Shown: positions 35,405-44,925 of the stretch, piece after piece
How the letters are laid out: the number at the start of each line of letters is the position of its first letter
Numbering within the stretch: position 1 is the first letter of the stretch
Assembly (NCBI RefSeq): GCF_026239675.1
Contig: NZ_JAPIVQ010000005.1
Location: 496,001 to 560,000, forward strand
DNA length: 64,000 bases
DNA from: Pedobacter sp. PLR
Lineage (GTDB): Bacteria > Bacteroidota > Bacteroidia > Sphingobacteriales > Sphingobacteriaceae
Reading direction: 5' to 3'
The notes under the pieces: generated by a model
Database searches by the model: none
What the model was told of the DNA's origin: nothing
Seen by the model: only the letters and a program-made list of their open reading frames with translations
Made by a program: the position numbers and the translations under genes

Positions 35405-36577
35405 ATGATAGCAGGACTACAAAAACCACTAAAGGCACAAAGTGCGACTAAATTCATCTTTCTGGTTTGCGGATTGGGTATTTCCAGTTGGGCACCGATG
35501 GTGCCTTATGCAAAAGAAAGACTCGGACTAAATGATGCCAATCTGGGCTTGTTACTCCTGCTTTTAGGTGGCGGCGCGATTGCGATGATGCCTGTCAGCG
35601 GGATCTTATCCCATCGTTACGGCAGTCGGGTAGTGATCTTAGGCGCGGCATTACTCATGGCCTTTGTACTGCCATTGTTAATGTTAACCAATACGCCGGT
35701 TCAAATGGGAATTGCACTGTTTATTTTTGGTGCAGCAGTTGGAACGGTAGATGTGGCGATGAACACCCAGGGGGTACAGGTAGAAAATATTGCTGAAAAG
35801 CCAATTATGTCGTCCCTACACGGTTTATTTAGTGTTGGCGGATTACTGGGGTCTTTAGGTTTAGGTTTCCTGATGAGGCTGGGATTGGCACCGGAAGCCG
35901 CTGCGATTACCATCGCCATTTTACTGATCATTATAGTCTCTTTAAATTATAAATCTCTGCTCGACATGCAGACAGAAAAGGCTGCTATTCAGAAATTCTC
36001 TTCCCATGTAGCAACAGATAAAAAGACTTCCTGGTTTACCGGAAGTGTCTTGTTTCTTGGCCTGATGTGTTTTGCCGTGTTTTTATCAGAAGGTGCAATG
36101 TTGGATTGGAGCGCTTTGTTTCTTAAAGAAAGCCGCGGGATTACAGAGGAATTTTCAGGAATCGGCTATGCCGCCTTCTCCATTGCCATGGCTTTTATGC
36201 GCCTGACCGGTGATAAACTGGTGTCTAAATTTGATGGGAAGACCGTAGTGGTTGCAGGCAGTTTGGTTGCCGGTTTAGGGATATTGCTTGCGGTAGCTAC
36301 GCCTTGGTTGGGCACAACAATCCTTGGCTTTGTTTTACTAGGTTTAGGGGCAGCTAATATTGTACCTGTGTTTATCAGTGAAGGAGGGAAGCTAAAAGAC
36401 GTACCTGCAACAGTAGCGATTCCTGTAATCAGCACCATCGGTTATGCCGGACAATTAGCCGGACCCGCCATACTTGGCTTCATTGCTTATTCCTTTTCAC
36501 TACCTATCGCTTTTGGTTTTACAGCCATGTTGTTGTTTATGGTCTCGATCTCCTACAGCTTTAGAAAACCGAAATAA
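35405..36577 (+). CDS. MFS transporter
   Basis: Inner-membrane major facilitator with about 12 helices (390 residues from the chosen start). SHRYGSR after the second or third helix is the MFS loop motif. The layout (WAPMVPYAKERLGLNDANLG, then NTQGVQVENIAEKPIMSSLHGLFSVGG) resembles the YbjJ-like/fucose-permease-like group. Substrate not determinable. I start it at ATG 35405 rather than the in-frame ATG at 35357, because a promoter-like sequence overlaps the first 16 codons and MIAGLQKPLKAQSATKF is a more normal MFS N-terminus. Confidence 0.88.
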   Translation: MIAGLQKPLKAQSATKFIFLVCGLGISSWAPMVPYAKERLGLNDANLGLLLLLLGGGAIAMMPVSGILSHRYGSRVVILGAALLMAFVLPLLMLTNTPVQMGIALFIFGAAVGTVDVAMNTQGVQVENIAEKPIMSSLHGLFSVGGLLGSLGLGFLMRLGLAPEAAAITIAILLIIIVSLNYKSLLDMQTEKAAIQKFSSHVATDKKTSWFTGSVLFLGLMCFAVFLSEGAMLDWSALFLKESRGITEEFSGIGYAAFSIAMAFMRLTGDKLVSKFDGKTVVVAGSLVAGLGILLAVATPWLGTTILGFVLLGLGAANIVPVFISEGGKLKDVPATVAIPVISTIGYAGQLAGPAILGFIAYSFSLPIAFGFTAMLLFMVSISYSFRKPK

Positions 36578-36669
36578 TTACCGCCATCTTTGGCTTCGGG
36601 AATTTGATGAATCACCTGTCAGTTCCGACCTCAGCGCATTGAAATGACCTGCTCAAAAAACATCCTATA

Positions 36670-36706
36670 AAAAAGGCGGCCTAAAATGAATTTAAGCCGC
36701 CTTTTT
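36670..36706. terminator. bidirectional terminator between MFS and efp
   Basis: Stem AAAAAGGCGGC (36670-36680) / GCCGCCTTTTT (36696-36706) with an AT-rich loop that can extend the pairing. It serves the convergent MFS and elongation factor P genes. Confidence 0.88.
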
Positions 36707-36721
36707 CAGAAATGAAATTCC

Positions 36722-37282
36722 TTATTTCACACGCTCCACATATTCACCTGTGCGTGTATCTACTTTTAATTTATCACCTTCATTAACAAATAATGGTACT
36801 CTGATTTCGATGCCATTTTCTGTAGTAACCATTTTCTGTGCACCTGAAGAAGTATCACCTTTAACAGCTGGTTCTGCATAAGTAACCATAAGTTCTACGA
36901 AATTAGGAGCCTGAGCCATAATTGGTTCTTCGCTTTCAAAAGAAACAATAACGTTCATTCCTTCTTTAAGGAACCTTGCAGATTCACCAAATAATTCTTT
37001 AGCAACACTAAACTGCTCAAAAGACTCATTATCCATTACTACAAAATAGTCGCCTTCTTCATATAAATATTGGTAGTCACTAGTCTCTACACGGCAAATT
37101 TCTACTTGCTCATCAGTTCCTAAGCGGGCTTCCACAATTTTTCCTGTTTTAATATTGCGAAACTTACCTAAGTAAAACGCTCCACCTTTACCTGGTGTAC
37201 GGTGTAAGATTTCAATAACTGTTACCAGTTCGTTGTTAAAACGTAAAATATTTCCTACTTTAATTTCAGATGCCTTTGCCAT
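36722..37282 (-). CDS. efp: elongation factor P
   Basis: Translation factor that relieves ribosome stalling at polyproline motifs. At 186 residues it is full length, with the three-domain KOW, OB and C-terminal OB arrangement. The N-terminal loop has PGKGGAF with Lys32 at the tip, the residue that can be modified in some bacteria. VELMVTYAEPAVKGDT and GIEIRVPLFVNEGDKLKVDTRTGEYVERVK are the usual domain II/III signatures. A conserved housekeeping gene that stands alone between two terminators or gaps. Confidence 0.97.
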   Translation of the reverse strand: MAKASEIKVGNILRFNNELVTVIEILHRTPGKGGAFYLGKFRNIKTGKIVEARLGTDEQVEICRVETSDYQYLYEEGDYFVVMDNESFEQFSVAKELFGESARFLKEGMNVIVSFESEEPIMAQAPNFVELMVTYAEPAVKGDTSSGAQKMVTTENGIEIRVPLFVNEGDKLKVDTRTGEYVERVK

Positions 37283-37574
37283 ATAAATGTAATTGTAAAT
37301 TTTGTGCCCAAATATATGTGCTTTTTTGGTTATTTATACTTTCGGCAGATAAGAAATTGCGTTTTCTCCTGATAATCCCCAATTAAATTAAAGATGAAAG
37401 CGTAGATGTATGGTCCGGGATGGAGGCTAAAGTGTTGGTATTAACGCGATAATACCCGGTTAAAAGAGACGGTAAATAAGAGCCTTCCGGAACATCCTCC
37501 TCAAAAGGAGAAACATAATAACATGGCTTTAACCCTTAATCTGGAATTATTTTTTTATTATTGGCTTCTTTATA

Positions 37575-38186
37575 ATGGGGGGGAAGAATAGGATTATCGG
37601 ATTGGCGCCAGGTTTTACTGAGCGCGAACTGCTACATTTGGTTGCAGCAGGGGACGAGCGTGCCTTCAATTCTTTGTTCGAAATGCATCAGCAACTCATC
37701 TTCAATATCGCCCATAAACTCACGCAATCCCGCCCAAAAGCTAAAGAAATCGTACAAGATGTGTTTTTGAAAGTCTGGATGAAAAGGCTGGACTTAAAAG
37801 ACGTAGAGAATTTCGGCGCCTACCTCAACAGGATCGCCAGGAATCAGAGTATTGATGTCCTGAGGAAGATTGCCAGAGAAGCCCTGCGCAATGTAGAGCT
37901 GAAAGAAACAGAAATGGAGACCGGTGTGCGCAATACCGAAGATACCATTCAATACCATGAGACGGCAAAACTCCTGCAACAGGCAGTGGAAAGCCTCTCT
38001 CCCCAACAACAAAAAGTTTACCGGCTATGTCAGGAGCAAGGATTGAAATATGAAGAAGCGGCAAAAGAGCTGGGTATAAGTGAAGGCACTGTTCATACCC
38101 ATATGAAACACGCTTTGAGAAACATCAGGGTATATTTGAAAAACCTGGATGCCATGTTGTTGATGATCCTCTTACTGCACAAATAG
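37575..38186 (+). CDS. ECF RNA polymerase sigma factor (Bacteroidota SusC-linked type)
   Basis: Extracytoplasmic-function sigma factor. Region 2 (about 25-95; AFNSLFEMHQQLIFNIAHKL, EIVQDVFLKVWMKR) and region 4 (about 135-188; LSPQQQKVYRLCQEQGLKYE, then LGISEGTVHTHMKHAL) are both present. The FecR anti-sigma gene follows after about 100 bases and then an STN-containing SusC, the classic trans-envelope signalling triplet. The C-terminal DAMLLMILLLHK is hydrophobic, as often in this family. It should switch on the genes from about 39.5 kb. Confidence 0.94.
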   Translation: MGGKNRIIGLAPGFTERELLHLVAAGDERAFNSLFEMHQQLIFNIAHKLTQSRPKAKEIVQDVFLKVWMKRLDLKDVENFGAYLNRIARNQSIDVLRKIAREALRNVELKETEMETGVRNTEDTIQYHETAKLLQQAVESLSPQQQKVYRLCQEQGLKYEEAAKELGISEGTVHTHMKHALRNIRVYLKNLDAMLLMILLLHK

Positions 38187-38291
38187 CCGCAGGTTAAAAT
38201 AATGTTAAAATAAATTTATGTTTCAACTACCCCGAGCCCTGGGTTCGGATCGTCAAGCTATTGAAACGTTCAGAAAGCGTTATATAAAAGG

Positions 38292-39485
38292 ATGGCTATA
38301 AAATCAGAATTTTCTCAATTATTCAGCAGCTATATTAAAGGTACACTGACTCCGCAGGAGCAGAAAGCATTTTTTATAATGGCCGATCAGGAAGTGTTTC
38401 AGGAGGAACTTGAAACACTCGTGGATGAGGAAATCAGTAACGGTACCCCAAGCTATAGCCTTGAGCCCTCAGAAAAGCAGGAAATACTAAATTATATTTT
38501 TCAGCATGCGGAAGCAACAGCAGTTGCTCCTGTAAGGTCAGCATATCCAATGTGGAAAAGAATGGCCATTGCTGCTTCCTTATTTTTTACACTCGGAACA
38601 GGAGTATACTTTTATTCCCGTCATTCAGTAGACCAGCAACAGCTGGTTTACCTGAAACAAATGAAACCTGGTAAAAATTCAGCAACCTTAACTTTAGGTG
38701 ATGGAAGCACGATCGTGTTAAACGATGCTGGTCAGGGACAACTGGCAGAGCAAGCCGGTGTCACCATCCTGAAATCCGCAAACGGGGCGCTGACTTATAA
38801 GACAAGTCCTGAAACCGGAAAGCGCATGATGAACACCTTAGCTACTTCCCGAGGGGAGCAATTTAAAGTGATCCTCCCTGATGGAACCAATGTCTGGTTA
38901 AATGCTGCATCATCCATCCGCTATCCTACAACCTTTGCCAATGGGAAATCCAGAAAGGTAAGCTTAAAAGGAGAGGCTTATTTTGAAGTCACCAAAGATA
39001 AATCTCACCCTTTTGTGGTAGAAACCAATTTTCAGGAAGTAGAAGTATTGGGTACACATTTTAACATCAGCAGTTATCCGGAAGAAGCTCTCGTTAAAAC
39101 AACTTTGTTGGAGGGTCTCGTAAAAGTAAGCCCATTAACCTTAAAAGGAGGAGTGGAGCGGAAACCTGAATTGCTAAAACCAGGCTATCAGGCGCAAGTC
39201 GGGATAAAAGGAGTACAAATCAAAGAAGTAAACACAGCAACTGCGGTAGACTGGATAAATGGCAAATTTATCTTTGAGAATGAAAGTCTGGCTTCGATCC
39301 TGACCAAAATCTCCCGCTGGTATAACATCTCCATTGAATACCAAAATGAATCATTGAAGCAAGTGACCTTTACCGGAACACTTTCCAGATACGATCAGGT
39401 GGATAAAGTACTGTCTAAACTGGAACTTACCGATGAGGTAGAGTTTAAAGTTTCCGAAGGAAAAATCACCGTAAGGCCTAAATAA
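38292..39485 (+). CDS. FecR-family anti-sigma factor
   Basis: Inner-membrane regulator that holds the ECF sigma factor until the SusC transporter signals. An N-terminal cytoplasmic part (1-88), one membrane helix (about 90-108), a periplasmic FecR domain (about 185-280; GEQFKVILPDGTNVWLNAASSI, VEVLGTHFNISSY) and a C-terminal DUF4974 domain (about 322-395, FENESLASILTKISRWYNI). It matches the family length and order. It is cognate to the sigma gene before it and the STN-SusC after it (inference from order). Confidence 0.94.
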   Translation: MAIKSEFSQLFSSYIKGTLTPQEQKAFFIMADQEVFQEELETLVDEEISNGTPSYSLEPSEKQEILNYIFQHAEATAVAPVRSAYPMWKRMAIAASLFFTLGTGVYFYSRHSVDQQQLVYLKQMKPGKNSATLTLGDGSTIVLNDAGQGQLAEQAGVTILKSANGALTYKTSPETGKRMMNTLATSRGEQFKVILPDGTNVWLNAASSIRYPTTFANGKSRKVSLKGEAYFEVTKDKSHPFVVETNFQEVEVLGTHFNISSYPEEALVKTTLLEGLVKVSPLTLKGGVERKPELLKPGYQAQVGIKGVQIKEVNTATAVDWINGKFIFENESLASILTKISRWYNISIEYQNESLKQVTFTGTLSRYDQVDKVLSKLELTDEVEFKVSEGKITVRPK

Positions 39486-39580
39486 CCTATTAAGAATCAG
39501 CCCGCCACACCATAAACCCAAACTAAACAGACCATGATCAAAGATTTCTACCCACCAACTTAGCAAAGATCCTGGGGGCC

Positions 39581-39651
39581 ATGAAAAAAGCCGGAAGGTG
39601 CTCGTAACACCATCCGGCAAACGTCTAAGCCAACCAGCCCGATAAATCGGG
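39581..39651 (+). promoter_or_regulatory. structured leader before SusC: short ORF and two hairpins
   Basis: An 8-codon frame (39581-39607, MKKAGRCS) overlaps the left arm of a hairpin (GCCGGAAGGTG 39590-39600 / CACCATCCGGC 39608-39618, one mismatch). A second hairpin follows (CCCGA 39638-39642 / TCGGG 39647-39651, tetraloop TAAA). On the minus strand the first hairpin is followed by a T6 run, but no minus-strand gene needs it. A translated attenuator leader is possible. Confidence 0.4.
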
Positions 39652-39698
39652 GAAAATAGAGCTGTCCATTCCTGAATCAACTTAAACCCTGCTAAAGT

Positions 39699-42600
39699 AT
39701 GAAATTCTATGCTTTTAACCTAGGTGTGTCCCACCTTAGGCGAGCTCACAAATTATTTTTGATAATGAAACTCATCATCATATTAATGACTGGCTTTTTA
39801 CTACAGGCACATGCCAGTACATTTGCCCAAACGGTTAGTTACACTAAGAAGAATGCCTCCATCAAGGAAGTATTTCAACAAATTACCAAACAAACCGGAT
39901 ACGAAGTCCTGTATGCCGATAAAAAGATCAACAACACAAAGAAACTAGACGTTAACTTCCGGAACACGGGATTAAAGACGGTTTTGGAACAATGTCTTAA
40001 CGGTTTATCGCTGACTTATGTGATCGAAGACAAGACGATTGTGATCAAGCCGGAAGAGAAATCTATCTTCGACAAACTGGTCAATGCCATCAATCCGAAC
40101 GCCGCCAGAATAGAAGTCAGGGGTAAGGTGACCGATGAAACCGGAGTAGCTTTGCCAGGCGCTACGATCATCGTTGTAGGTACTTCAAACCGCGTGCTTT
40201 CTAACGGACAAGGCTTATTTGTATTACAGAATGTTGCAGAGGATGCCAAAGTGAAAATCTCTTATCTGGGTTATGAGCCTCAAACCCTCAACGCAAAAAA
40301 AGAGATGGGTACCATAAGCATGAAACCGGTTACCAGCAGTTTAAAAGAAGTTGGCGTGGTTTCTACCGGATACCAGCAGATCGACAGGTCGAAAATGACC
40401 GGTGCATCTGCAACCATCAAAGCCAGAGACCTGACCATTAACGGGACGATGAGCCTGGAGCAAATGCTGCAAGGTAAACTTCCTGGCGTAGAAGTAGTCA
40501 ATAACTCCGGACAGGTAGGTACCAGACAAACCGTACGGGTAAGGGGAACCTCTACGCTGTTGGGGAGTCAGGAACCGGTATGGGTAGTGGATGGGATGAT
40601 CCAGGAAGATCCATTGCCGTTTAAAGCATCGGAACTGAACGGATATAATAAGGATCCTTCCAATGCTGATGCCCTAAAGAATTTTATCGGTAGTGCTATT
40701 TCCTGGTTAAATCCTTATGATATAGAAGATATTACGGTATTAAAAGATGCAGCCTCAACAGCGATTTATGGGGTGAAAGCGGCCAATGGAGTGATTGTCA
40801 TCAATACTAAAAGAGGAAAAGCCGGACGTGCGCCATCGATCAGTTACAACACCAATTTCTCCACCCAATCAGCACCTAACTATGATAAACTGAACCTGAT
40901 GAACTCTAAAGAGCGGGTAGATGTATCGAGAGAAATCTATCAGCGCGGCCTCACATCTACCAATTCATTGGATGATATCGGATATTCAGGTTTGCTGAAA
41001 CAATACCTGCTGAACAAACTTTCCTTTAATGATTTTAATGCCGGTGCAAAAAAACTGGAAACAAACAATACCAATTGGTTTGACCTGCTTTATGACAGGC
41101 CATTGAGTCAGAACCACAATGTGAGTGTAAGTGGCGGTGGCAATGAAAGCACCTATTATGGCTCCCTGGGGTATAACAACCAACGGGGAACAGCAAAGGG
41201 AAATGGGATGGACAGCTATATGGCCACGTTCAATTTTACCAGTAATGTGACCAAAAAGTTCTCTATAAATGCACGTTTATCGGGTAACTATACCAATACA
41301 ACCGCTTATTTTGGCCTTGATCCTTATCGTTATGCGACCACCACCAGTAGGGTGATTCCGGCTTACGAGGAGGATGGTAGTTTATCGTATTATAGAAACA
41401 GCAATACCTACCTGTATAATATCCTTAACGAAATGGAGCATTCAGGAAATGATAACGTAAAGACAAATTTCAATACGGCCATTATTTTAAAATATGAGCT
41501 TCCGGCAGGTTTCCGATTGGAATCTTCTCTGGGTGCTGGCTTTACCAGTTCGCATGCAGAATCTTATGCTTCAGAACTGACCAATAGAATCAGCATTTTG
41601 AGGAAATATGAATATGGGCAATATGGCCCGGTTACCAATGAATATAAGCAATCCATGTTACCAATAGGTGGAGAGTTAGCGCAGGCAGATGATAGAAATG
41701 TCAATTATACCTGGAGAAATGCATTGACCTATGGACAGGTTTTTAATAAAAAACATACGGTCTCCGGAATGTTGGGGATGGAAATTAGAAGTAACGTGTA
41801 TAAAGGTTCATCCAGTACCGTCTTTGGTTATTTACCTGATCGTGGGAAAGCCATCATCACTCCTGCAGCAACCATTCTTAGTACCGGGGGAGCAACAATT
41901 GCCAACGGAATTTTTGCCAATAACTATAACTTTGGGATCACAGACCGCACTGCAAACTACTTATCCTATTATTTAACCGGTGCTTACACTTACGACAACA
42001 GATATGTTTTCAGTGGAAGCATCAGGGGCGACGCCTCTAACCGCTTCGGACAGGATACCCGCGAACGCTTCAATCCCATTTGGGCATTGGGCGGCAGGTG
42101 GAATGTAAGCCGCGAACATTTCTTTGACCGCAATACCTGGCTTTCTGAGCTGAGTTTCAGAGGTAGTTATGGATATCAGGGAAATGTGGCCGAAAACTAT
42201 GGACCTGACCTGATTGCGAAACTTCCGGTTGGTGGCGGAGCACAGGTGGTTAGCCCATACACCGGAGAATCGATTCTTAAGATCAGCACCCTGCCTTATG
42301 CAGATTTAAGATGGGAAAAAACACAATCCGTAAACCTTGGAATGGACTTCAGTGTGTTTCAAAACAGGATTACCGGAAGTTTCGATTATTACAACAAAAA
42401 CAGTAAAGACCTGATTGTGATGAAGGATGTGCCTTTTGAAAACGGCGTTACTCAAATGCCTATGAATGGTGGCTCTGTACGCAATTATGGATTTGAACTG
42501 TCGCTGAGCTTTATCCCACTTCGTACTAAAACGGCCTTCTGGACCGTCTCAGTTAACAGTTCGAAAAACGTTAATAAAGTAACCAATAAGCTCCTTCCTA

Positions 42601-43343
42601 ATCCAACATGGAACAGTGCGGTCTCCGGCGGTTATTTCGTGGATGGATTTCCGGTATCTTCTTTCTGGGTATTCGATTTGAAAGGTTTAAATCCAGCAAA
42701 TGGAGTACCGGAGTATAACATACCCACTGCTGCCGAAAATCCAAATGCTAAATTTGATGCAGTCGCCTTTATGAAGTATGCAGGGAAACTCAATGCTGAT
42801 TTTACCGGTGGTTTCAGTACTTCATTCCGTTACAGACAGGTTAGTATCTCGACTAATTTATATGCCTCTTTAGGTGGACATAAATTACTGGCGCCTTTAT
42901 TTGACAATGCGATGAGTAATAATGCACCTAATGAGTACCTGAACTTGTCAAAAGATCTGGTGAACAGGTGGCGGAATCCTGGTGATGAAGCCTTTACCAA
43001 TATCCCTTCCATCCCCTTCAATGGTGTGCCTTTTGTAACCATACCTTCCGGGGCACAAGGTATTATTCAGGCAGGCTCCATATCTCCTTACACGCTTTAT
43101 AATTTTAGCAATGCGAGATTGGTCAGCGCCTCTTACCTGCGCATCAATAATGTCAACATATCTTATATCCTGCCACAACAATTTGTAAAAAGGATCATGA
43201 GTAAAAGCATGACCATCGGCTATACAGTGAGCAACCTGCACACCTTTGTGAGCAAAGATTTTAAAGGAGTAGATCCTGAAGTGGCATCCGGTGGACAACC
43301 ATTGCCGAAAGTCCATGTATTAAACTTGTCAGTAACCTTTTAA
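39699..43343 (+). CDS. SusC/RagA-family TonB-linked transporter with STN signalling domain
   Basis: Outer-membrane TonB-dependent transporter that also signals. Signal peptide (1-44), STN domain (about 60-116; QITKQTGYEVLYADKKI, GLSLTYVIEDKTIVI), carboxypeptidase-regulatory-like domain (about 138-215, VRGKVTDETGVALPGATI), plug domain (about 230-370, VLKDAASTAIYGVKAANGVI) and C-terminal barrel. The STN domain contacts FecR-type regulators, linking ligand arrival to the upstream sigma factor. RagA, a relative, imports oligopeptides in Porphyromonas gingivalis, and the downstream genes here are protease-like, so a peptide ligand is plausible (inference). Confidence 0.95.
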   Translation: MKFYAFNLGVSHLRRAHKLFLIMKLIIILMTGFLLQAHASTFAQTVSYTKKNASIKEVFQQITKQTGYEVLYADKKINNTKKLDVNFRNTGLKTVLEQCLNGLSLTYVIEDKTIVIKPEEKSIFDKLVNAINPNAARIEVRGKVTDETGVALPGATIIVVGTSNRVLSNGQGLFVLQNVAEDAKVKISYLGYEPQTLNAKKEMGTISMKPVTSSLKEVGVVSTGYQQIDRSKMTGASATIKARDLTINGTMSLEQMLQGKLPGVEVVNNSGQVGTRQTVRVRGTSTLLGSQEPVWVVDGMIQEDPLPFKASELNGYNKDPSNADALKNFIGSAISWLNPYDIEDITVLKDAASTAIYGVKAANGVIVINTKRGKAGRAPSISYNTNFSTQSAPNYDKLNLMNSKERVDVSREIYQRGLTSTNSLDDIGYSGLLKQYLLNKLSFNDFNAGAKKLETNNTNWFDLLYDRPLSQNHNVSVSGGGNESTYYGSLGYNNQRGTAKGNGMDSYMATFNFTSNVTKKFSINARLSGNYTNTTAYFGLDPYRYATTTSRVIPAYEEDGSLSYYRNSNTYLYNILNEMEHSGNDNVKTNFNTAIILKYELPAGFRLESSLGAGFTSSHAESYASELTNRISILRKYEYGQYGPVTNEYKQSMLPIGGELAQADDRNVNYTWRNALTYGQVFNKKHTVSGMLGMEIRSNVYKGSSSTVFGYLPDRGKAIITPAATILSTGGATIANGIFANNYNFGITDRTANYLSYYLTGAYTYDNRYVFSGSIRGDASNRFGQDTRERFNPIWALGGRWNVSREHFFDRNTWLSELSFRGSYGYQGNVAENYGPDLIAKLPVGGGAQVVSPYTGESILKISTLPYADLRWEKTQSVNLGMDFSVFQNRITGSFDYYNKNSKDLIVMKDVPFENGVTQMPMNGGSVRNYGFELSLSFIPLRTKTAFWTVSVNSSKNVNKVTNKLLPNPTWNSAVSGGYFVDGFPVSSFWVFDLKGLNPANGVPEYNIPTAAENPNAKFDAVAFMKYAGKLNADFTGGFSTSFRYRQVSISTNLYASLGGHKLLAPLFDNAMSNNAPNEYLNLSKDLVNRWRNPGDEAFTNIPSIPFNGVPFVTIPSGAQGIIQAGSISPYTLYNFSNARLVSASYLRINNVNISYILPQQFVKRIMSKSMTIGYTVSNLHTFVSKDFKGVDPEVASGGQPLPKVHVLNLSVTF

Positions 43344-43353
43344 AGCATTAAAA

Positions 43354-44907
43354 ATGAAACGTATACTTTATATATTAATTCCAGGACTGTTATTGATCAA
43401 TACAGGTTGTAAAAAGTTTCTGGAAGAGAAAAGTCAGGATGAGATGAGGCCTTCTACGGTTCAGGATCTCAATGGATTAATGGCGGGGGAAGCCTATCCC
43501 TATTCGGTCAATATCAGTTCTGTTTTGAATTTGGTGACAGATGATATCAGCTGTGTCGGCGGACAGGGTTTACCAACTTATGAGGCCGTAGTGAGAAGGG
43601 GAAAAGCACCTTTCTCCTGGTCTAAACAGATGTTTGAAGAGCTTTTAGTTGCTGAAGGACTCTCGACTGTAGGATTAAATTCCTGGGAAGTGATTTATAA
43701 CCGCATTGTAGGTTGTAATGTAGGACTCGAATATGCAGATAAAGTAATCGGTAATGAAGCTGATAAAGCCAATATTAAAGCCGAAGTTTTAGCATTGAGA
43801 GGCTATTATTATTTCCTGTTGGTGAACATGTATGGGAAACCATATAACGCCGCAGGGGTAGATCCGGAAACCAGTCCAGGTGTTCCTTTAAAATTGAAAA
43901 TGGTGGTGACTGATGCACTTTTCAAAAGAAACTCTGTTGCGGAAGTCTATCGCCAGATTGAACAAGATATCCAGGCTTCCATAGCGCTTTTTCAGCAATA
44001 TCCTCAGGATAGAGGGGTATACAAAATGAGCGAAACTGCAGGCTACGCACTCTTATCAAGAGTGTACTTGTATCAGGAAAAATGGGACCTTGCGATTGAA
44101 TATGCGAATAAAGCCCTGGCTAAAAAATCAGTGCTTACGCAATTGAGTACGTTTAATTCTGCCCAATACTATTTGTACAACGGACCTGATGGCTTGAATT
44201 TAAACAAGATTTATAGTCCGGCAACTAGCAAGGAAGTCATCTGGACCTATGTTCCGAACAAAAGCCTTGAAGATGATATCCTGAAAACTAGCCTTTCTCC
44301 GGGATATAACAGGGTAAATGTGCCTCCTTATGGTATTTCTCCTGAACTGCTTAATCTGTACGATTCCAAAGGTTTTGAGGCTAATGAGGTTTATATTGGC
44401 GATCTACGCCCTCGTATTTATTTTACTTATGCGACCTATGTGGGTTTTACGGCACCTTCAACCGTGACTTATTTTTTCAGAGGAATTACTGGAGGAATGG
44501 GCGGCGCCGGTATTCGTGTAGCAGAACTATACCTGAATCGCGCAGAAGCGAACATCCAAAAGTTTATCCAGACTGGTAATGATGCCTTAAGAATATCCGC
44601 ATTAAATGACCTGAATACCCTGAGGATTTCAAGGTATGATACCAGAAAAGCTTATGTACCCATAGACATCACCGATCAAACTCAGCTACTGAATTTCTAT
44701 AAAGACGAACGCAGAAGAGAGCTTCCTTTTGATGGACATCGCTGGTTCGACTTACGCCGTTACGGGATGCCATCTATCTCCCATGAGTATCTGGAGACCG
44801 CAGGTACCGGACAAACTTTTACCCTGAGCAAAGGCGATAGCCGCTATACATGGCCTATCCCTCAGGTGGTTTTAGATAGAAACGGGGAATTAACTCAAAA
44901 TCCATAA
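43354..44907 (+). CDS. SusD/RagB-family outer-membrane lipoprotein
   Basis: Ligand-binding lipoprotein partner of the preceding SusC. Lipobox LINTGC puts the lipidated Cys at 19. SusD signatures are present: EVLALRGYYYFLLVNMYGKP in the N-terminal helical region, VAELYLNRAEANIQK, and the C-terminal FYKDERRRELPFDGHRWFDLRRYG. 517 residues is normal. It starts 10 bases after the SusC stop codon and is certainly in the same operon. Confidence 0.95.
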   Translation: MKRILYILIPGLLLINTGCKKFLEEKSQDEMRPSTVQDLNGLMAGEAYPYSVNISSVLNLVTDDISCVGGQGLPTYEAVVRRGKAPFSWSKQMFEELLVAEGLSTVGLNSWEVIYNRIVGCNVGLEYADKVIGNEADKANIKAEVLALRGYYYFLLVNMYGKPYNAAGVDPETSPGVPLKLKMVVTDALFKRNSVAEVYRQIEQDIQASIALFQQYPQDRGVYKMSETAGYALLSRVYLYQEKWDLAIEYANKALAKKSVLTQLSTFNSAQYYLYNGPDGLNLNKIYSPATSKEVIWTYVPNKSLEDDILKTSLSPGYNRVNVPPYGISPELLNLYDSKGFEANEVYIGDLRPRIYFTYATYVGFTAPSTVTYFFRGITGGMGGAGIRVAELYLNRAEANIQKFIQTGNDALRISALNDLNTLRISRYDTRKAYVPIDITDQTQLLNFYKDERRRELPFDGHRWFDLRRYGMPSISHEYLETAGTGQTFTLSKGDSRYTWPIPQVVLDRNGELTQNP

Positions 44908-44925
44908 ATTCTGAATACGAAACAC

